This document shows positions 37,552 through 47,183 of a stretch of DNA of 64,000 nt, piece by piece. The notes under the pieces are model-generated. The model saw only the letters and a program-made list of their open reading frames with translations. It did not search any database and had not been told where the DNA came from. The position numbers and the translations under genes were made by a program. The stretch's first letter is position 1, and every line of letters starts with the position of its first letter. The stretch is from Fidelibacterota bacterium (GTDB lineage: Bacteria > Pseudomonadota > Alphaproteobacteria > Rhodospirillales > Rhodospirillaceae), in contig CANJRX010000001.1 of NCBI GenBank assembly GCA_947476895.1, positions 372,865-436,864 of the forward strand. The letters are read 5' to 3'.

Positions 37552-38349
37552 CTATATGGTCGGACGGATGGCGTTGGCGAGGCCGTCGACGATCTTGGTC
37601 AAGGGCGTTTCCCCCTGATCCAGGCGGTCGATGGCGACGGCGTCGAAAATCGGCTCGCCCGCCAGCCAGCGCTGTTCGGAATCTTCACTGGCCAGCGCGA
37701 TCTCTAGCGCATGGGTCAGCTCATAATTGCGGTAGGCAAGCCCCGCCACCTGCAAGGCTGCGCGCATCATAATGACGACGTACGACCGCAAGCCCCCAAG
37801 ACTTGGCGGTGCGGCGAAAGGTTCAGAGATGCCGCCCAGAAAAATCCGCTCGCAGCTTGGCAGGGACGTGGACAAAACCGCGCGACAGACGACGGGCCGA
37901 TGCAGATATTCGGTGCAGGCGTGATTGTCGAGGATCGGGCAGATCACGCGGTTCACTTCGCGCTCTAACTGCGGCATGGATTTCGAGCGCGCCGCGGCCA
38001 CGATTACCCGCGCATGTTTTTCCTTTTTGCCGCGCACCGCTTGAGCCAGGCAAAACACCTCCGGCAACGTCGTGCTGACATACGTTGTGCAGCAGTGCGA
38101 GCAGCCGCGCGCGCAGGCGACGGGCTCTTTAATGTGTTGCGTGATGTTGGCGTCGATCAGTTCTTCGGCGAAGGCCGCCATGCGGCTGGCCCGGTCGGGA
38201 ATCGCGGGGTTCATCAGCAGCAAGGCCATGTGCCGGGTGTTGGCCTGGATAACGCGGGCATTGTTGCCGGCAATATCGAAGGCTTTGCCGACAATCTGTT
38301 GATCGTCTTTGAGAAGCTGCTCGCGAACGCCTGCGTCGACACGCTCCAT
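37552..38349 (-). CDS. YkgJ-like cysteine-cluster protein, copy 2
   Basis: A 265-266-residue protein (MM start). The motif CARGCSHCC (about 90) and the downstream CTEYLHRPVVCRA match the CxxxCxxCC ... CxxYxxRPxxCR signature of the YkgJ zinc/iron-chelating family. Flanking regions are longer than in typical YkgJ proteins. It is a tandem paralogue of the gene at 38364-39161 in the same orientation, separated by about 14 nt. Metal and function are unknown. Confidence 0.78.
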   Translation of the reverse strand: MERVDAGVREQLLKDDQQIVGKAFDIAGNNARVIQANTRHMALLLMNPAIPDRASRMAAFAEELIDANITQHIKEPVACARGCSHCCTTYVSTTLPEVFCLAQAVRGKKEKHARVIVAAARSKSMPQLEREVNRVICPILDNHACTEYLHRPVVCRAVLSTSLPSCERIFLGGISEPFAAPPSLGGLRSYVVIMMRAALQVAGLAYRNYELTHALEIALASEDSEQRWLAGEPIFDAVAIDRLDQGETPLTKIVDGLANAIRPTI

Positions 38350-38363
38350 CACTCAATCCATTC

Positions 38364-39161
38364 CTAGAGTGTCGGCCTTATGTGATCGACCAATGAATGC
38401 ATCATGGCGGACAAACCCGAAGGGCGCAAATCAGCTGCGTCCATGGGCACGTCTGCAAAAATCGGCTCACCCTTAAGCCAGCACTCCTCGGCATCCTCAT
38501 GTTGCAAAGCCACGGCCAGGGCTTGGTTCATTTCAAAATGCACATGCGGCAAACCGCTGAGAATGAGCGCCGCCTGCATCATGACAACGACCGAAACCCG
38601 GATGTCCGTGGTGTCTTCCAAAAAGGGAAACGGCTCGCCGGTATTTTCTTCGAAAATCCGTAAGCATGTTGGGAGGGAACTTGAAAGCACAGCGCGGCAG
38701 ACCAGTGGTCGCGGTTCATACTCCGAGCAGACTTTGTCTTCCAGAATTGGACACACGACGCGATCGATCTCGCGTTGTGCTTGCGGGACGGCGCTTGAGT
38801 CAGCCGCGGCCTTTGTCACGCGGGCCACCTTTTCAGATTTCCCGCGCACACTTTTGGCGAGGCGCAAGATTTCTGGAATCGTCACGCTGACGTAGGTTTT
38901 GCAGCAGTAGTAACAGCCCTTCGAACAGGCCGCCGGCGCGGTGACTTTCTTATTCATGGTGCTGTCGAGCAGCTGCGACGCGAAAGCGGCTGCGCGGCTG
39001 GCGCGATACTTCATCTTGGTATCCATGAGCATCAAAGCGAGGTGACGGGTGTTGGCCTTTACACCTCGTAAGTCGCCGCCCACATCCAACACCTTGCCGA
39101 TGAACGGTTGATCTTCTTTCAAGATCTGGCGGCGGGTGGTGCGGTCTAATCTTTCGGTCAT
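38364..39161 (-). CDS. YkgJ-like cysteine-cluster protein, copy 1
   Basis: About 265 residues from the ATG at 39161; an ATG at 39170 is possible. It shares with the next gene the same layout: helical N-terminus with KANTRHLALMLMD, cysteine cluster CSKGCYYCC, then ICPILEDKVC-type residues written here as VCPILEDKVC, and CSEYEPRPLVCRA. The two genes are clearly a tandem duplication. The conserved cysteines of both copies are intact, so both may be active. Confidence 0.78.
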   Translation of the reverse strand: MTERLDRTTRRQILKEDQPFIGKVLDVGGDLRGVKANTRHLALMLMDTKMKYRASRAAAFASQLLDSTMNKKVTAPAACSKGCYYCCKTYVSVTIPEILRLAKSVRGKSEKVARVTKAAADSSAVPQAQREIDRVVCPILEDKVCSEYEPRPLVCRAVLSSSLPTCLRIFEENTGEPFPFLEDTTDIRVSVVVMMQAALILSGLPHVHFEMNQALAVALQHEDAEECWLKGEPIFADVPMDAADLRPSGLSAMMHSLVDHIRPTL

Positions 39162-39223
39162 AAGCGGCACATTAATTACGCCGGCTTGATATTGGAAGCG
39201 GGATAGGGCACGAGATGCTCACC

Positions 39224-39958
39224 ATGCCCAATCCAGCCGCCACAGCCATAACCGCCGAAGAGATTCTTGCCCGCGTGCTGTACCGCGACGGCATGGTGCT
39301 GGTCATCAATAAGCCGGCGGGCATGCCCGTGCACGCCGGTTTCGGTGGCGGACCCAATCTGGAAGAGTCCTTCGTGCATCTGACCTTTGGTTTGCCGAAG
39401 CCGCCGTCGCTGGCGCACCGGCTGGACCGCGATACCTCGGGCTGTCTCGTGCTCGGGCGTCACACCAAAGCCCTGCGTGAAGTGGGCGAGATGTTCGCGA
39501 ACGGTGATGTGCGCAAAACCTACTGGGCCGTCGTCGACGGTATTCCGAAAAATACCGAAGGCCGCATCAAGCTCGCCATGAGCAAAGTTGGCGACGGCCC
39601 CGGCTGGAAGATGAAAGCCGATCCCAAGGGCCAGCCCGCCATCACCGATTACAAAGTGCGTGGTGTGTGCGAGACGCCGCGCGGCCCGCGCGCCTGGCTA
39701 GAGCTGCATCCGCACACTGGCCGCACGCATCAGATCCGCGTGCATGTGGCCGAGCTGGGCTGTCCCGTTGTGGGCGATAAGGTCTACGGCCGCATGCCGC
39801 CGGCAGAACCCCTCATGCTTCACGCCCGCGCCATCACCATCCCGCTTCACAAAAAGCGCGATCCGATCCGCGTGCGTGCGCCCATCCCGAACCACATGCG
39901 CGATGATTTGGCGGCTTGCGGATTTATCGAAAAAGACGACGGCAAGAAGTCAGGGTGA
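39224..39958 (+). CDS. RluA family pseudouridine synthase
   Basis: About 244 residues (ATG 39224; ATG 39215 is also possible). The catalytic motif HRLDRDTSG (aspartate in the LDR core), the N-terminal NKPAGMPVHAG and later PHTGRTHQIRVH are diagnostic for RluA/RsuA-type synthases, and there is no S4 domain. It isomerises uridine in rRNA or tRNA; the specific target cannot be told. Its end overlaps the convergent CinA-like gene by 9 nt. Confidence 0.88.
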   Translation: MPNPAATAITAEEILARVLYRDGMVLVINKPAGMPVHAGFGGGPNLEESFVHLTFGLPKPPSLAHRLDRDTSGCLVLGRHTKALREVGEMFANGDVRKTYWAVVDGIPKNTEGRIKLAMSKVGDGPGWKMKADPKGQPAITDYKVRGVCETPRGPRAWLELHPHTGRTHQIRVHVAELGCPVVGDKVYGRMPPAEPLMLHARAITIPLHKKRDPIRVRAPIPNHMRDDLAACGFIEKDDGKKSG

Positions 39959-40705
39959 GGTGCCCATGGTGGGCGTGCAGCCTTTGGCGCGCATCACTGT
40001 AGCCACTTCGTTCATCACGCTGGCGATGGCGGCCTTGTCGGTAGAGCGCGCGACGATGCTGGTGCAGTGACGCCCATCGCGCATGAAGGGATAACTGCCG
40101 ATGCTCACATGCCGATAGCGCGCCTGCATATCGGTCAGCTCGGCGGCGATGTCGCCTTCCTTCACATCCGATTCAACAAAGTTTGAGAACACCGGATCGC
40201 CGCCGCGTAACGTCGGCGCGATGGCTTCGAACATGGCCTGGGCGATTTTAGGAATGCCCGCCATGACGTAAACGTTGCCGATGCGAAACCCCGGCGCGAT
40301 GCTGACCTGATTATCGACCAATTCCACGTCGGGCCCATCAGGTGTCTCGGCCATTTTCAGCCGCGCGGCATTGGGCTCATGGCCGTAGTAGGCCACCAAA
40401 CGCCGCACCGCTTCCGGATGGCGAATGACCTTGCGGCCGAAAGCTTCCGCCACGCAGGCCGTGGTGATGTCGTCGTGGGTGGGGCCGATGCCGCCGGTCG
40501 TGAACACGTAAGTATAAAGCGCGCGGCAGGTGTTCAGCGTTTCAACAATCACCGCCGGTACGTCGGGAATGACGCGCGCTTCCTTCAGGCGAATACCAAG
40601 CTGCGCGCAGCGCTCGCCGAGGAATTTCAGATTGGCATCCTGCGTGCGGCCCGAGAGAATCTCGTCGCCGATGATCAAGAGGCAGGCTGTGGGGGCTTCG
40701 CTCAT
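39950..40705 (-). CDS. CinA-like molybdopterin-binding-domain protein
   Basis: A 251-residue protein consisting of the N-terminal MoaB/MogA-like domain of CinA (IIGDEILSGRTQDAN, TTGGIGPTHDDITTA) plus a short C-terminal extension, without the CinA deamidase domain. Stand-alone versions are common in alphaproteobacteria and have been linked to nucleotide-pyrophosphatase activity of the COG1058 group. It lies 18 nt after the Nudix gene on the same strand. Confidence 0.85.
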   Translation of the reverse strand: MSEAPTACLLIIGDEILSGRTQDANLKFLGERCAQLGIRLKEARVIPDVPAVIVETLNTCRALYTYVFTTGGIGPTHDDITTACVAEAFGRKVIRHPEAVRRLVAYYGHEPNAARLKMAETPDGPDVELVDNQVSIAPGFRIGNVYVMAGIPKIAQAMFEAIAPTLRGGDPVFSNFVESDVKEGDIAAELTDMQARYRHVSIGSYPFMRDGRHCTSIVARSTDKAAIASVMNEVATVMRAKGCTPTMGTSP

Positions 40706-40723
40706 GCGCCCAGTGTCGCCGGT

Positions 40724-41203
40724 CTAAAGCCAATCCTGCAAGAACGGAATCAAGGGTTCGTCGGCGGGCGGCATGGGGTAATCGCGCAAACGCTCGGCCC
40801 TAACCCAGGCCAGTTGTTGGCCTTCCTTGCCGGTCACTTTGCCGCGCCATTGGCGGCAAACGTACAAGGGCATCAGCAAATAAAAGGTCTCGTAGGAATG
40901 CGAAACGAAGGTGAGGGGCGCGAGGCAACTTGCACGTATATCAACACCTAGTTCTTCGTGCAGTTCGCGGATCAAGGCCGCTTCAGGCGTTTCGCCTTCT
41001 TCGATCTTGCCTCCGGGGAATTCCCAAAGACCGGCAAGCGTTTTGCCGGGCGGACGCTGCGCCAGCAGAATGCGGCCATCGGCATCGAGCAACGCGACCG
41101 CAACCACATTCACCGTACGCAAGCCAGCCTTCGGCGGCGCGATGTTCGGGTTGAAGCACCCGTCTTCGCTGTCTAAAGGGTTGCCTACGTTAGGTTCTGC
41201 CAC
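40724..41203 (-). CDS. mutT: Nudix hydrolase, MutT type
   Basis: A 159-residue protein with a GTG start at 41203, two nucleotides after the argJ stop and preceded by AAGG. Longer in-frame starts run into argJ and are not family-like. The Nudix box GGKIEEGETPEAALIRELHEELG is complete. The QRPPGKTLAGLWEFPGG lead-in is typical of MutT (8-oxo-dGTP sanitising). It is likely cotranscribed with argJ. Confidence 0.88.
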   Translation of the reverse strand: MAEPNVGNPLDSEDGCFNPNIAPPKAGLRTVNVVAVALLDADGRILLAQRPPGKTLAGLWEFPGGKIEEGETPEAALIRELHEELGVDIRASCLAPLTFVSHSYETFYLLMPLYVCRQWRGKVTGKEGQQLAWVRAERLRDYPMPPADEPLIPFLQDWL

Positions 41204-41205
41204 CC

Positions 41206-42438
41206 TTAAGTCCTGTAAGAGCCATTGATATCGATGTATCCGTGGGTCAGATCGCAGGTCCACACAATCGCCGCACCGCGGCCGATGCCGACATCGACCT
41301 CGATCAAAATCTCTTTGCCCTTCATGTGCGCGGTCACGGGCGTTTCGTCGTAACCCGGCACGGCTTCGCCTGCGAGCGCAACTTGCACGCCGCCAATAGT
41401 GATCGCAAGCCGGTCGCGATTGGCTTTCTCGCCGGCTTTACCAACGGCCATCACGATGCGGCCCCAGTTTGCGTCTTCACCGGCGATGGCGGTTTTCACC
41501 AGCGGCGAATTGGCAATCGACATGGCGATGCGCCGGGCTGCGATGTCGTTGTCGGCGCCGGTCAATCTGATCTCGACAAACTTCGTCGCCCCTTCGCCGT
41601 CGCGCGCCACTTGTTTGGCGAGATCGATCAGAAGGTCGTCGAGCTTCGCGCGAAATTCTGTCAGCCGCGGATCGACGGCGCTCGACACAAAGCGGTGCTT
41701 GGCCTGGCAGGTCGCGAACATCAACAACGTGTCCGAGGTCGAGGTGTCGCCGTCCACGGTGACGCAGTTGAAACTTTTATTTGCGCCGGCGGTGATCAAG
41801 GTCTGCACAGCGCCAGCCTCTAACGCCGCGTCGGTGAACACGTAGGCCAGCATCGTCGCCATATCGGGCGCGACCATGCCCGAGCCTTTGCAGATGCCGT
41901 TGATGGTCACCGGCACGCCGTCGATGGTCGCGGTCCGCGTTGCAGCTTTTGCAAAGGTGTCCGTCGTCATGATCGCCTTGGCGGCATTGGTCCAATCGTC
42001 TTCCTTTAGCGCGGCATTAATCGCGGGCATGACGTCGGTGATTTTTTCAGCGGGCAAAGGCACGCCGATGGTGCCCGTGGATGAAACGAACACTTCATTC
42101 CGTTTACAGTTAAAAATTCTCGCAGCGGCGCTGACCGTGGCTTCGACGGCCGAAATGCCCTTCTGCCCGGTGAAAGCATTGGCGTTGCCGGCGTTGACCA
42201 CCAGCACGCGGGCTTTCCCGCCCTTCATGTTGGCTTTGCAAAGATCGACGGGTGCGGCGGCCGTCAGCGACTTGGTCACCACGCCGCCGACGGTGGTGCC
42301 TTGCACCATCTCGGCCACCAGGACGTCGACCCGGTCCTTGTAACGGATTCCCGCAGCAGCGCTGGCCAACCGCACGCCCTTTACGGGCGGCAGGGTCGGG
42401 AAGGTGGGGGGCGCTAACGGCGAAATCGGATGGGCCAT
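41206..42438 (-). CDS. argJ: Bifunctional glutamate N-acetyltransferase/ornithine acetyltransferase
   Basis: A 410-residue ArgJ protein. The autocleavage site is in KGSGMVAPDMATML, with the nucleophile T195. It transfers acetyl groups from acetylornithine to glutamate in the arginine pathway (and may start the pathway from acetyl-CoA). ATG 42438 gives the usual length. It is divergent from secA across a 333-nt gap. Confidence 0.95.
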   Translation of the reverse strand: MAHPISPLAPPTFPTLPPVKGVRLASAAAGIRYKDRVDVLVAEMVQGTTVGGVVTKSLTAAAPVDLCKANMKGGKARVLVVNAGNANAFTGQKGISAVEATVSAAARIFNCKRNEVFVSSTGTIGVPLPAEKITDVMPAINAALKEDDWTNAAKAIMTTDTFAKAATRTATIDGVPVTINGICKGSGMVAPDMATMLAYVFTDAALEAGAVQTLITAGANKSFNCVTVDGDTSTSDTLLMFATCQAKHRFVSSAVDPRLTEFRAKLDDLLIDLAKQVARDGEGATKFVEIRLTGADNDIAARRIAMSIANSPLVKTAIAGEDANWGRIVMAVGKAGEKANRDRLAITIGGVQVALAGEAVPGYDETPVTAHMKGKEILIEVDVGIGRGAAIVWTCDLTHGYIDINGSYRT

Positions 42439-42771
42439 GGCGGTGCTCGCGGGCGGGCTAAATTGAGTAAAAAGGGCTGCGCTTCAATGACATAAGCGCT
42501 TGGCGTCGCCAAGCCCCGCCACGGGCGGGCCTTGGTGGCCGAACGCGGGGCTAATTCGGCTAAATCCAGCCTTTTCGGCCGGAAATTTTCGCCTCATAAG
42601 GCCTCAAAATATCAAGGAAATCCGCGGAATCTTGGGGCGGGCTCGTTGACTTCGGGGCACCCAGCTTCTATCTGTTTCCGCGACCATCTACGGTTTTCAC
42701 GTTCAGTCCCTATATCAGTCTTTTGGGGGGCGGGTTCGGCCAGCCCCCCTTTCTCGATCTTTGAGGTAGCT
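42439..42771. promoter_or_regulatory. Divergent argJ / secA region with a G/C hairpin in the secA leader
   Basis: 333 nt. The hairpin GGGGGGC (42725-42731) / GCCCCCC (42743-42749) stands 15 nt before the secA ribosome binding site (GAGGT). The frame that opens at 42532 in phase with secA extends the gene artificially; the accepted SecA start is at 42772. I saw no SecM-like ORF. Confidence 0.4.
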
Positions 42772-45483
42772 ATGCTCGGCGCGCTCGCCAAACGCATTTT
42801 CGGGTCGCAAAACGACCGTCTCATCAAGTCGCTGCGTCCCACGGTCGATGCGATCAACGCCAAAGAAGCCGAAGTTGCTGCTTTGGATGATGAAGGGGTG
42901 CGCGCCCGTACCGCCTGGCTCAAAGGCCGTCTCGAAGCCGGCGAAAGCCTGGACGATATCTTGGTCGACGCTTTCGCCACCGTGCGTGAAGCCGCCAAGC
43001 GCACGCTGAAACAGCGCCACTTCGATACCCAAATCATGGGCGGCATGATCCTGCACCGCGGCATGATCGCCGAAATGGGCACCGGCGAAGGCAAAACCTT
43101 GGTCTCGACCCTGCCGGTCTATCTCAACGCGCTTTCGGGCAACGGCGTGCACGTCGTGACGGTCAACGATTACCTCGCCAGCCGCGACTCTAATTGGATG
43201 GGCCAGGTCTTTAATTTCCTCGGCCTCACCGTCGGCTGCATTGTGCACAACCTCACCGATGCCGAGCGCCGCGCGGCTTACCACGCCGACATCACCTACG
43301 GCACCAATAACGAACTGGGCTTCGACTATCTGCGCGACAACATGAAGTACACGATGGAAGAGATGGTCCATCGCGATTTCAATTACGCCATTGTCGACGA
43401 AGTTGACTCGATCCTCATCGACGAAGCGCGTACGCCGCTGATTATTTCAGGTCCGTCGCAAGACCGCACCGATCTCTATGACCGGGTCGACAAACTCATT
43501 CCGCAGCTGAAGCCCGAGCATTTCGAGAAAGAAGAAAAGCAGCGCTCCATTACGTTCACCGACGCCGGCACCGAATACGCCGAGCAGCTGTTGGCCGATA
43601 TGGGCATCCTGACCGAAGGCGCACTTTACGACCTTCACAACATGTCGCTGGTTCACCACTTAAACCAGGCCTTGCGCGCACACCACATGTACAAGCGCGA
43701 CGTCGACTACCTCGTCAAAGACGGCAAGGTTCACCTGATCGACGAATTTACCGGCCGCATCATGGAAGGCCGCCGCCTTTCCGAAGGTTTGCACCAGGCC
43801 ATTGAAGCCAAGGAAAGCGTCGAGGTTCAAAACGAGAACCAAACGCTCGCCACCATCACGTTCCAGAACTATTTCCGCATGTACCCTAAGCTCTCGGGCA
43901 TGACCGGTACGGCCATGACGGAAGCCGAAGAGTTCGGCGAGATTTATGGCCTGGACGTCGTGGATGTGCCGCCGAACGTCACGCGCATTCGCAAGGATGA
44001 GCACGACGAAGTTTACCGTTCGGCCGACGAAAAGTACGAAGCCATCATCAGGCTGGTGGAAGAGTGCCACGCGCGTCAGCAGCCGGTTCTGGTCGGTACG
44101 GTCTCGATCGAAAAGTCCGAAACCCTGGCGGCACTTTTGGGTAAAACCAAAATTCAGGCTCAGGTCCTGAACGCGAAGTACCACGAGCAGGAAGCCTTCA
44201 TCATCGCTCAGGCCGGTGTGCCGGGTGCGGTGACTATCGCCACCAATATGGCCGGTCGCGGTACTGATATTCAGCTCGGCGGCAACGCTGAAGCGCGCAT
44301 TCAGGCCGACGAAAAAACCAAAGGCAGTCCGCTATCGGAATCGGAAAAAGACGCCATCCGGGCCGATATCCAAAGCAAGAAAGAGATCGCACAAGCCGCA
44401 GGCGGTTTGTACGTCATCGGCACCGAGCGTCACGAAAGCCGCCGCATTGATAACCAATTGCGCGGCCGTTCGGGCCGTCAGGGTGACCCGGGCGCTTCGA
44501 AGTTCTTCCTGTCTTTGCAGGACGATCTGATGCGCATCTTCGGCTCCGAGCGCATGGACGGTATGTTGCAGCGCCTCGGCCTCGAAAAGGGTGAAGCCAT
44601 CATTCACCCGTGGATCAATAAGGCCATCGAAAAAGCCCAGCAGAAGGTGGAAGCGCGCAACTTCGATATGCGCAAGAACCTGCTGCAGTTCGACGACGTC
44701 ATGAACGAACAGCGCCGCGTGGTGTTCGAACAACGCCGCGAAATGATGCAAAGCGACGACCTGTCGGAAATGATCAACGACATGCGCTACCAGAGCATTC
44801 ACGATCTGGTCGCGAAGTTCATTCCCGAGCGTGCCATGCACGAGCAGTGGGATATCGCGGGCCTGCACGAAGAAACCTTGCGTATTCTTAGTCTCGATCT
44901 GCCGTTGGCAGAGTGGGCGGCGGAAGAAGGCATCGCCGACGAAGAAATGCGCGAACGCATCCAGGCGGCTTCGGATGCCAAGATGGCCGAAAAAGTCACC
45001 GCCATCGGTCCTGAACTCATGCGCCGTGTCGAGAAAAGCATTGTTCTGCAAATGATCGACCAGGGTTGGCGCGATCACCTGGCCCAGCTCGACATGCTGC
45101 GCCACGGCGTCAACTTGCGCGCGTACGGCCAAAAACAGCCGATCCTGGAATACCAGCGCGAAGCCTTCAATATGTTCAACGAGCTGATGGCCGGCTTGCG
45201 TGAACGCGTGACCACGTTCCTTTCACGCATTGAAATGCGCAGCGAGCCGCCGCCGGAAGATCTTCAGCCGCAGGCGCGTCAAGCGTTGGCGGTCCATGAA
45301 ACGCCGCGAAACCAAATTGGCGATGGTGGCGCGCCGGAAGCTGCCGTGCGCCGCGTCGCACCCGAGCACCGCAATCCGAACGACCCAACCTCTTGGGGCA
45401 AAGTTGCGCGCAACGAAGCTTGCCCTTGCGGTTCGGGTAAGAAGTTCAAGCATTGCCACGGCGCGGTCGAAGAAGTCGCTTAA
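42772..45483 (+). CDS. secA: Preprotein translocase ATPase SecA
   Basis: A 903-residue protein starting [11 protein letters not shown] with GAGGT upstream. Walker A GTGEGKT (about 104-110), [14 protein letters not shown] and the [12 protein letters not shown] pre-protein-binding region are present. The C-terminal zinc finger ([14 protein letters not shown], residues about 884-897) that contacts SecB and lipids is intact. SecA powers Sec export at the membrane. Confidence 0.98.
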   Translation: MLGALAKRIFGSQNDRLIKSLRPTVDAINAKEAEVAALDDEGVRARTAWLKGRLEAGESLDDILVDAFATVREAAKRTLKQRHFDTQIMGGMILHRGMIAEMGTGEGKTLVSTLPVYLNALSGNGVHVVTVNDYLASRDSNWMGQVFNFLGLTVGCIVHNLTDAERRAAYHADITYGTNNELGFDYLRDNMKYTMEEMVHRDFNYAIVDEVDSILIDEARTPLIISGPSQDRTDLYDRVDKLIPQLKPEHFEKEEKQRSITFTDAGTEYAEQLLADMGILTEGALYDLHNMSLVHHLNQALRAHHMYKRDVDYLVKDGKVHLIDEFTGRIMEGRRLSEGLHQAIEAKESVEVQNENQTLATITFQNYFRMYPKLSGMTGTAMTEAEEFGEIYGLDVVDVPPNVTRIRKDEHDEVYRSADEKYEAIIRLVEECHARQQPVLVGTVSIEKSETLAALLGKTKIQAQVLNAKYHEQEAFIIAQAGVPGAVTIATNMAGRGTDIQLGGNAEARIQADEKTKGSPLSESEKDAIRADIQSKKEIAQAAGGLYVIGTERHESRRIDNQLRGRSGRQGDPGASKFFLSLQDDLMRIFGSERMDGMLQRLGLEKGEAIIHPWINKAIEKAQQKVEARNFDMRKNLLQFDDVMNEQRRVVFEQRREMMQSDDLSEMINDMRYQSIHDLVAKFIPERAMHEQWDIAGLHEETLRILSLDLPLAEWAAEEGIADEEMRERIQAASDAKMAEKVTAIGPELMRRVEKSIVLQMIDQGWRDHLAQLDMLRHGVNLRAYGQKQPILEYQREAFNMFNELMAGLRERVTTFLSRIEMRSEPPPEDLQPQARQALAVHETPRNQIGDGGAPEAAVRRVAPEHRNPNDPTSWGKVARNEACPCGSGKKFKHCHGAVEEVA

Positions 45484-45519
45484 GCTTCAATCGCTACAGC
45501 TGCTGAATTCGGAGCGTAG

Positions 45520-46227
45520 ATGACCACCGTCACGGCTCTCCGCCATGTGGCTTTTGAAGACCTCGGGATTCTCGAGGATCTTTTCGCGGCGCGGGCTTGG
45601 CCGGTGTCTTACATCGAGGCGCCGGTCGCGGACTGGAAGGCTTTTGACCCTTTGGCCGCAGACCTGCTGGTCGTCCTCGGCGGACCCATCGGCGTCTACG
45701 AAGAGACTATCTACCCGTTCCTCACATCGGAAATCGCCGCGATCAAAAAACGCCTGGCGGCGGGCAAGCCCACGCTGGGCATTTGTCTAGGCGCGCAGCT
45801 GATCGCGCGCGCCTTAGACGCGCGCGTTTATCCCGGACCGGAAAAAGAAATCGGCTGGAGACCTTTGATGCTCACGGATGCGGGCAAGGGGACGCCCGTG
45901 CGCCATCTCGCCGCCGAACATACCTTTATGTTCCATTGGCACGGCGACACCTTCGATCTGCCGCAAGACGCGACGCTGCTGGCCAGCACGGATGTTTGTC
46001 CCCATCAGATTTATAGCTGGGGCGATTCCACACTCGCGTTTCAATGCCATCCCGAGGTGCGGGCGCGTGACCTTGAAAAATGGTTTGTCGGTCATGCGGT
46101 TGAAATTGCCGCCGCGTCCGGCGTCAACGTGCCGTTTTTGCGCGCCGACACACAACGCTATGCCGCCGCATTAGAGCGCCAGGGCAAGCTGATGTTTACC
46201 GAATGGTTGGACAGCCTGAAGCTCTAA
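45520..46227 (+). CDS. Class I glutamine amidotransferase-like protein (GMP synthase-like domain)
   Basis: A 235-residue stand-alone GATase domain. The triad is visible: nucleophile C89 in GICLGAQ and H177/E179 in CHPE. There is no synthase partner nearby. Similar proteins are annotated as GMP-synthase-like amidotransferases, some acting on glutamyl compounds. It follows secA by 36 nt and converges with ftsY (4-nt overlap). Confidence 0.85.
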   Translation: MTTVTALRHVAFEDLGILEDLFAARAWPVSYIEAPVADWKAFDPLAADLLVVLGGPIGVYEETIYPFLTSEIAAIKKRLAAGKPTLGICLGAQLIARALDARVYPGPEKEIGWRPLMLTDAGKGTPVRHLAAEHTFMFHWHGDTFDLPQDATLLASTDVCPHQIYSWGDSTLAFQCHPEVRARDLEKWFVGHAVEIAAASGVNVPFLRADTQRYAAALERQGKLMFTEWLDSLKL

Positions 46228-47183
46228 GGCTCCGGGCTTAAGCCCATCAGGCTGCGCGCAAAGCTTTGCGACGTGAAGGGCCTTAAGTCGTCTGCGCCTT
46301 CGCCAACGCCGATGTAGTGCACCGGCAATTTGAACTTCTCAGCCAGTGCCACCACGACGCCACCTTTGGCGGTGCCGTCCAGCTTGGTCATGACCAAGCC
46401 CGTCACGCCGACGATGTTCTTGAAAATCTCTACCTGTGAATGCGCGTTCTGGCCAACGGTGGCATCAAGCACCAACAACGTCGCATGCGGCGCGCCGGGA
46501 TCGGCCTTGGCGATGGACCGCGAGATCTTTTGCAGCTCCGCCATCAACACGTCTTTGTTCTGCAAGCGCCCCGCGGTATCGACCAGCAAGACATCGTCGC
46601 CGCGTTTGCGCGCTTCCTGAAGCGCTTCGAACGCAAGGCTGGCAGCATCAGCGCCGGTATCACGCGCGACGACATGGGCGCCGACGCGGCTGCCCCAGAC
46701 TTTAAGCTGTTCTACGGCGGCGGCGCGGAAGGTATCGCCCGCAGCCATGGTCACGTTGAGCCCGTCGCGACGAAACTGTTGCGCCAGCTTGCCGATGGTT
46801 GTGGTTTTGCCCGCGCCGTTGACGCCGACCATGAGAATCACAAAGGGCTTGCGCGCCGGGTCCACGGAAAGCGGCAAGGCGACCGGCTCTAGAACCTTTG
46901 TGATGTCGGCGGCAAATGCAATTCGCACTTCTTCCGATGAAACGTCTTTACCGAAGCGGCTTTTGGCTAATGCAGTGGTCAGCTTAGCCGCAGTGGCTGT
47001 ACCTAAGTCGGCGGCGATCAGAACGTCTTCGAGTTCCGCAAGTGCTGCGTCGTCCAGCTTACTCTTGGTGAAAATGTCCGAGATGCCGGTGACAAGTTTG
47101 GTCGAGGACTTGCTGAGGCCCGATACAAGCCGGTTGAGCCAGCCGCTTTTCTGGGGCTGCTGCGCATCGTCGTTGCCGAACAT
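46224..47183 (-). CDS. ftsY: Signal recognition particle receptor FtsY
   Basis: A 319-residue SRP receptor (NG domain with a short N-terminal extension, typical of alphaproteobacteria). The GTPase motifs are GVNGAGKTTT, the RNA/insertion box DTFRAAAVEQL, DTAGR and TKLDGTAKGG. FtsY docks ribosome-SRP complexes (Ffh gene at 52.3 kb) at the membrane. It starts at the mtaB stop (shared base 47183). Confidence 0.97.
   Translation of the reverse strand: MFGNDDAQQPQKSGWLNRLVSGLSKSSTKLVTGISDIFTKSKLDDAALAELEDVLIAADLGTATAAKLTTALAKSRFGKDVSSEEVRIAFAADITKVLEPVALPLSVDPARKPFVILMVGVNGAGKTTTIGKLAQQFRRDGLNVTMAAGDTFRAAAVEQLKVWGSRVGAHVVARDTGADAASLAFEALQEARKRGDDVLLVDTAGRLQNKDVLMAELQKISRSIAKADPGAPHATLLVLDATVGQNAHSQVEIFKNIVGVTGLVMTKLDGTAKGGVVVALAEKFKLPVHYIGVGEGADDLRPFTSQSFARSLMGLSPEP

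Noticed and set aside
42532-42771. Longer secA frame from 42532
   Set aside because: SecA proteins start at MLxxLAKRIFG; the extension covers the promoter and leader hairpin.
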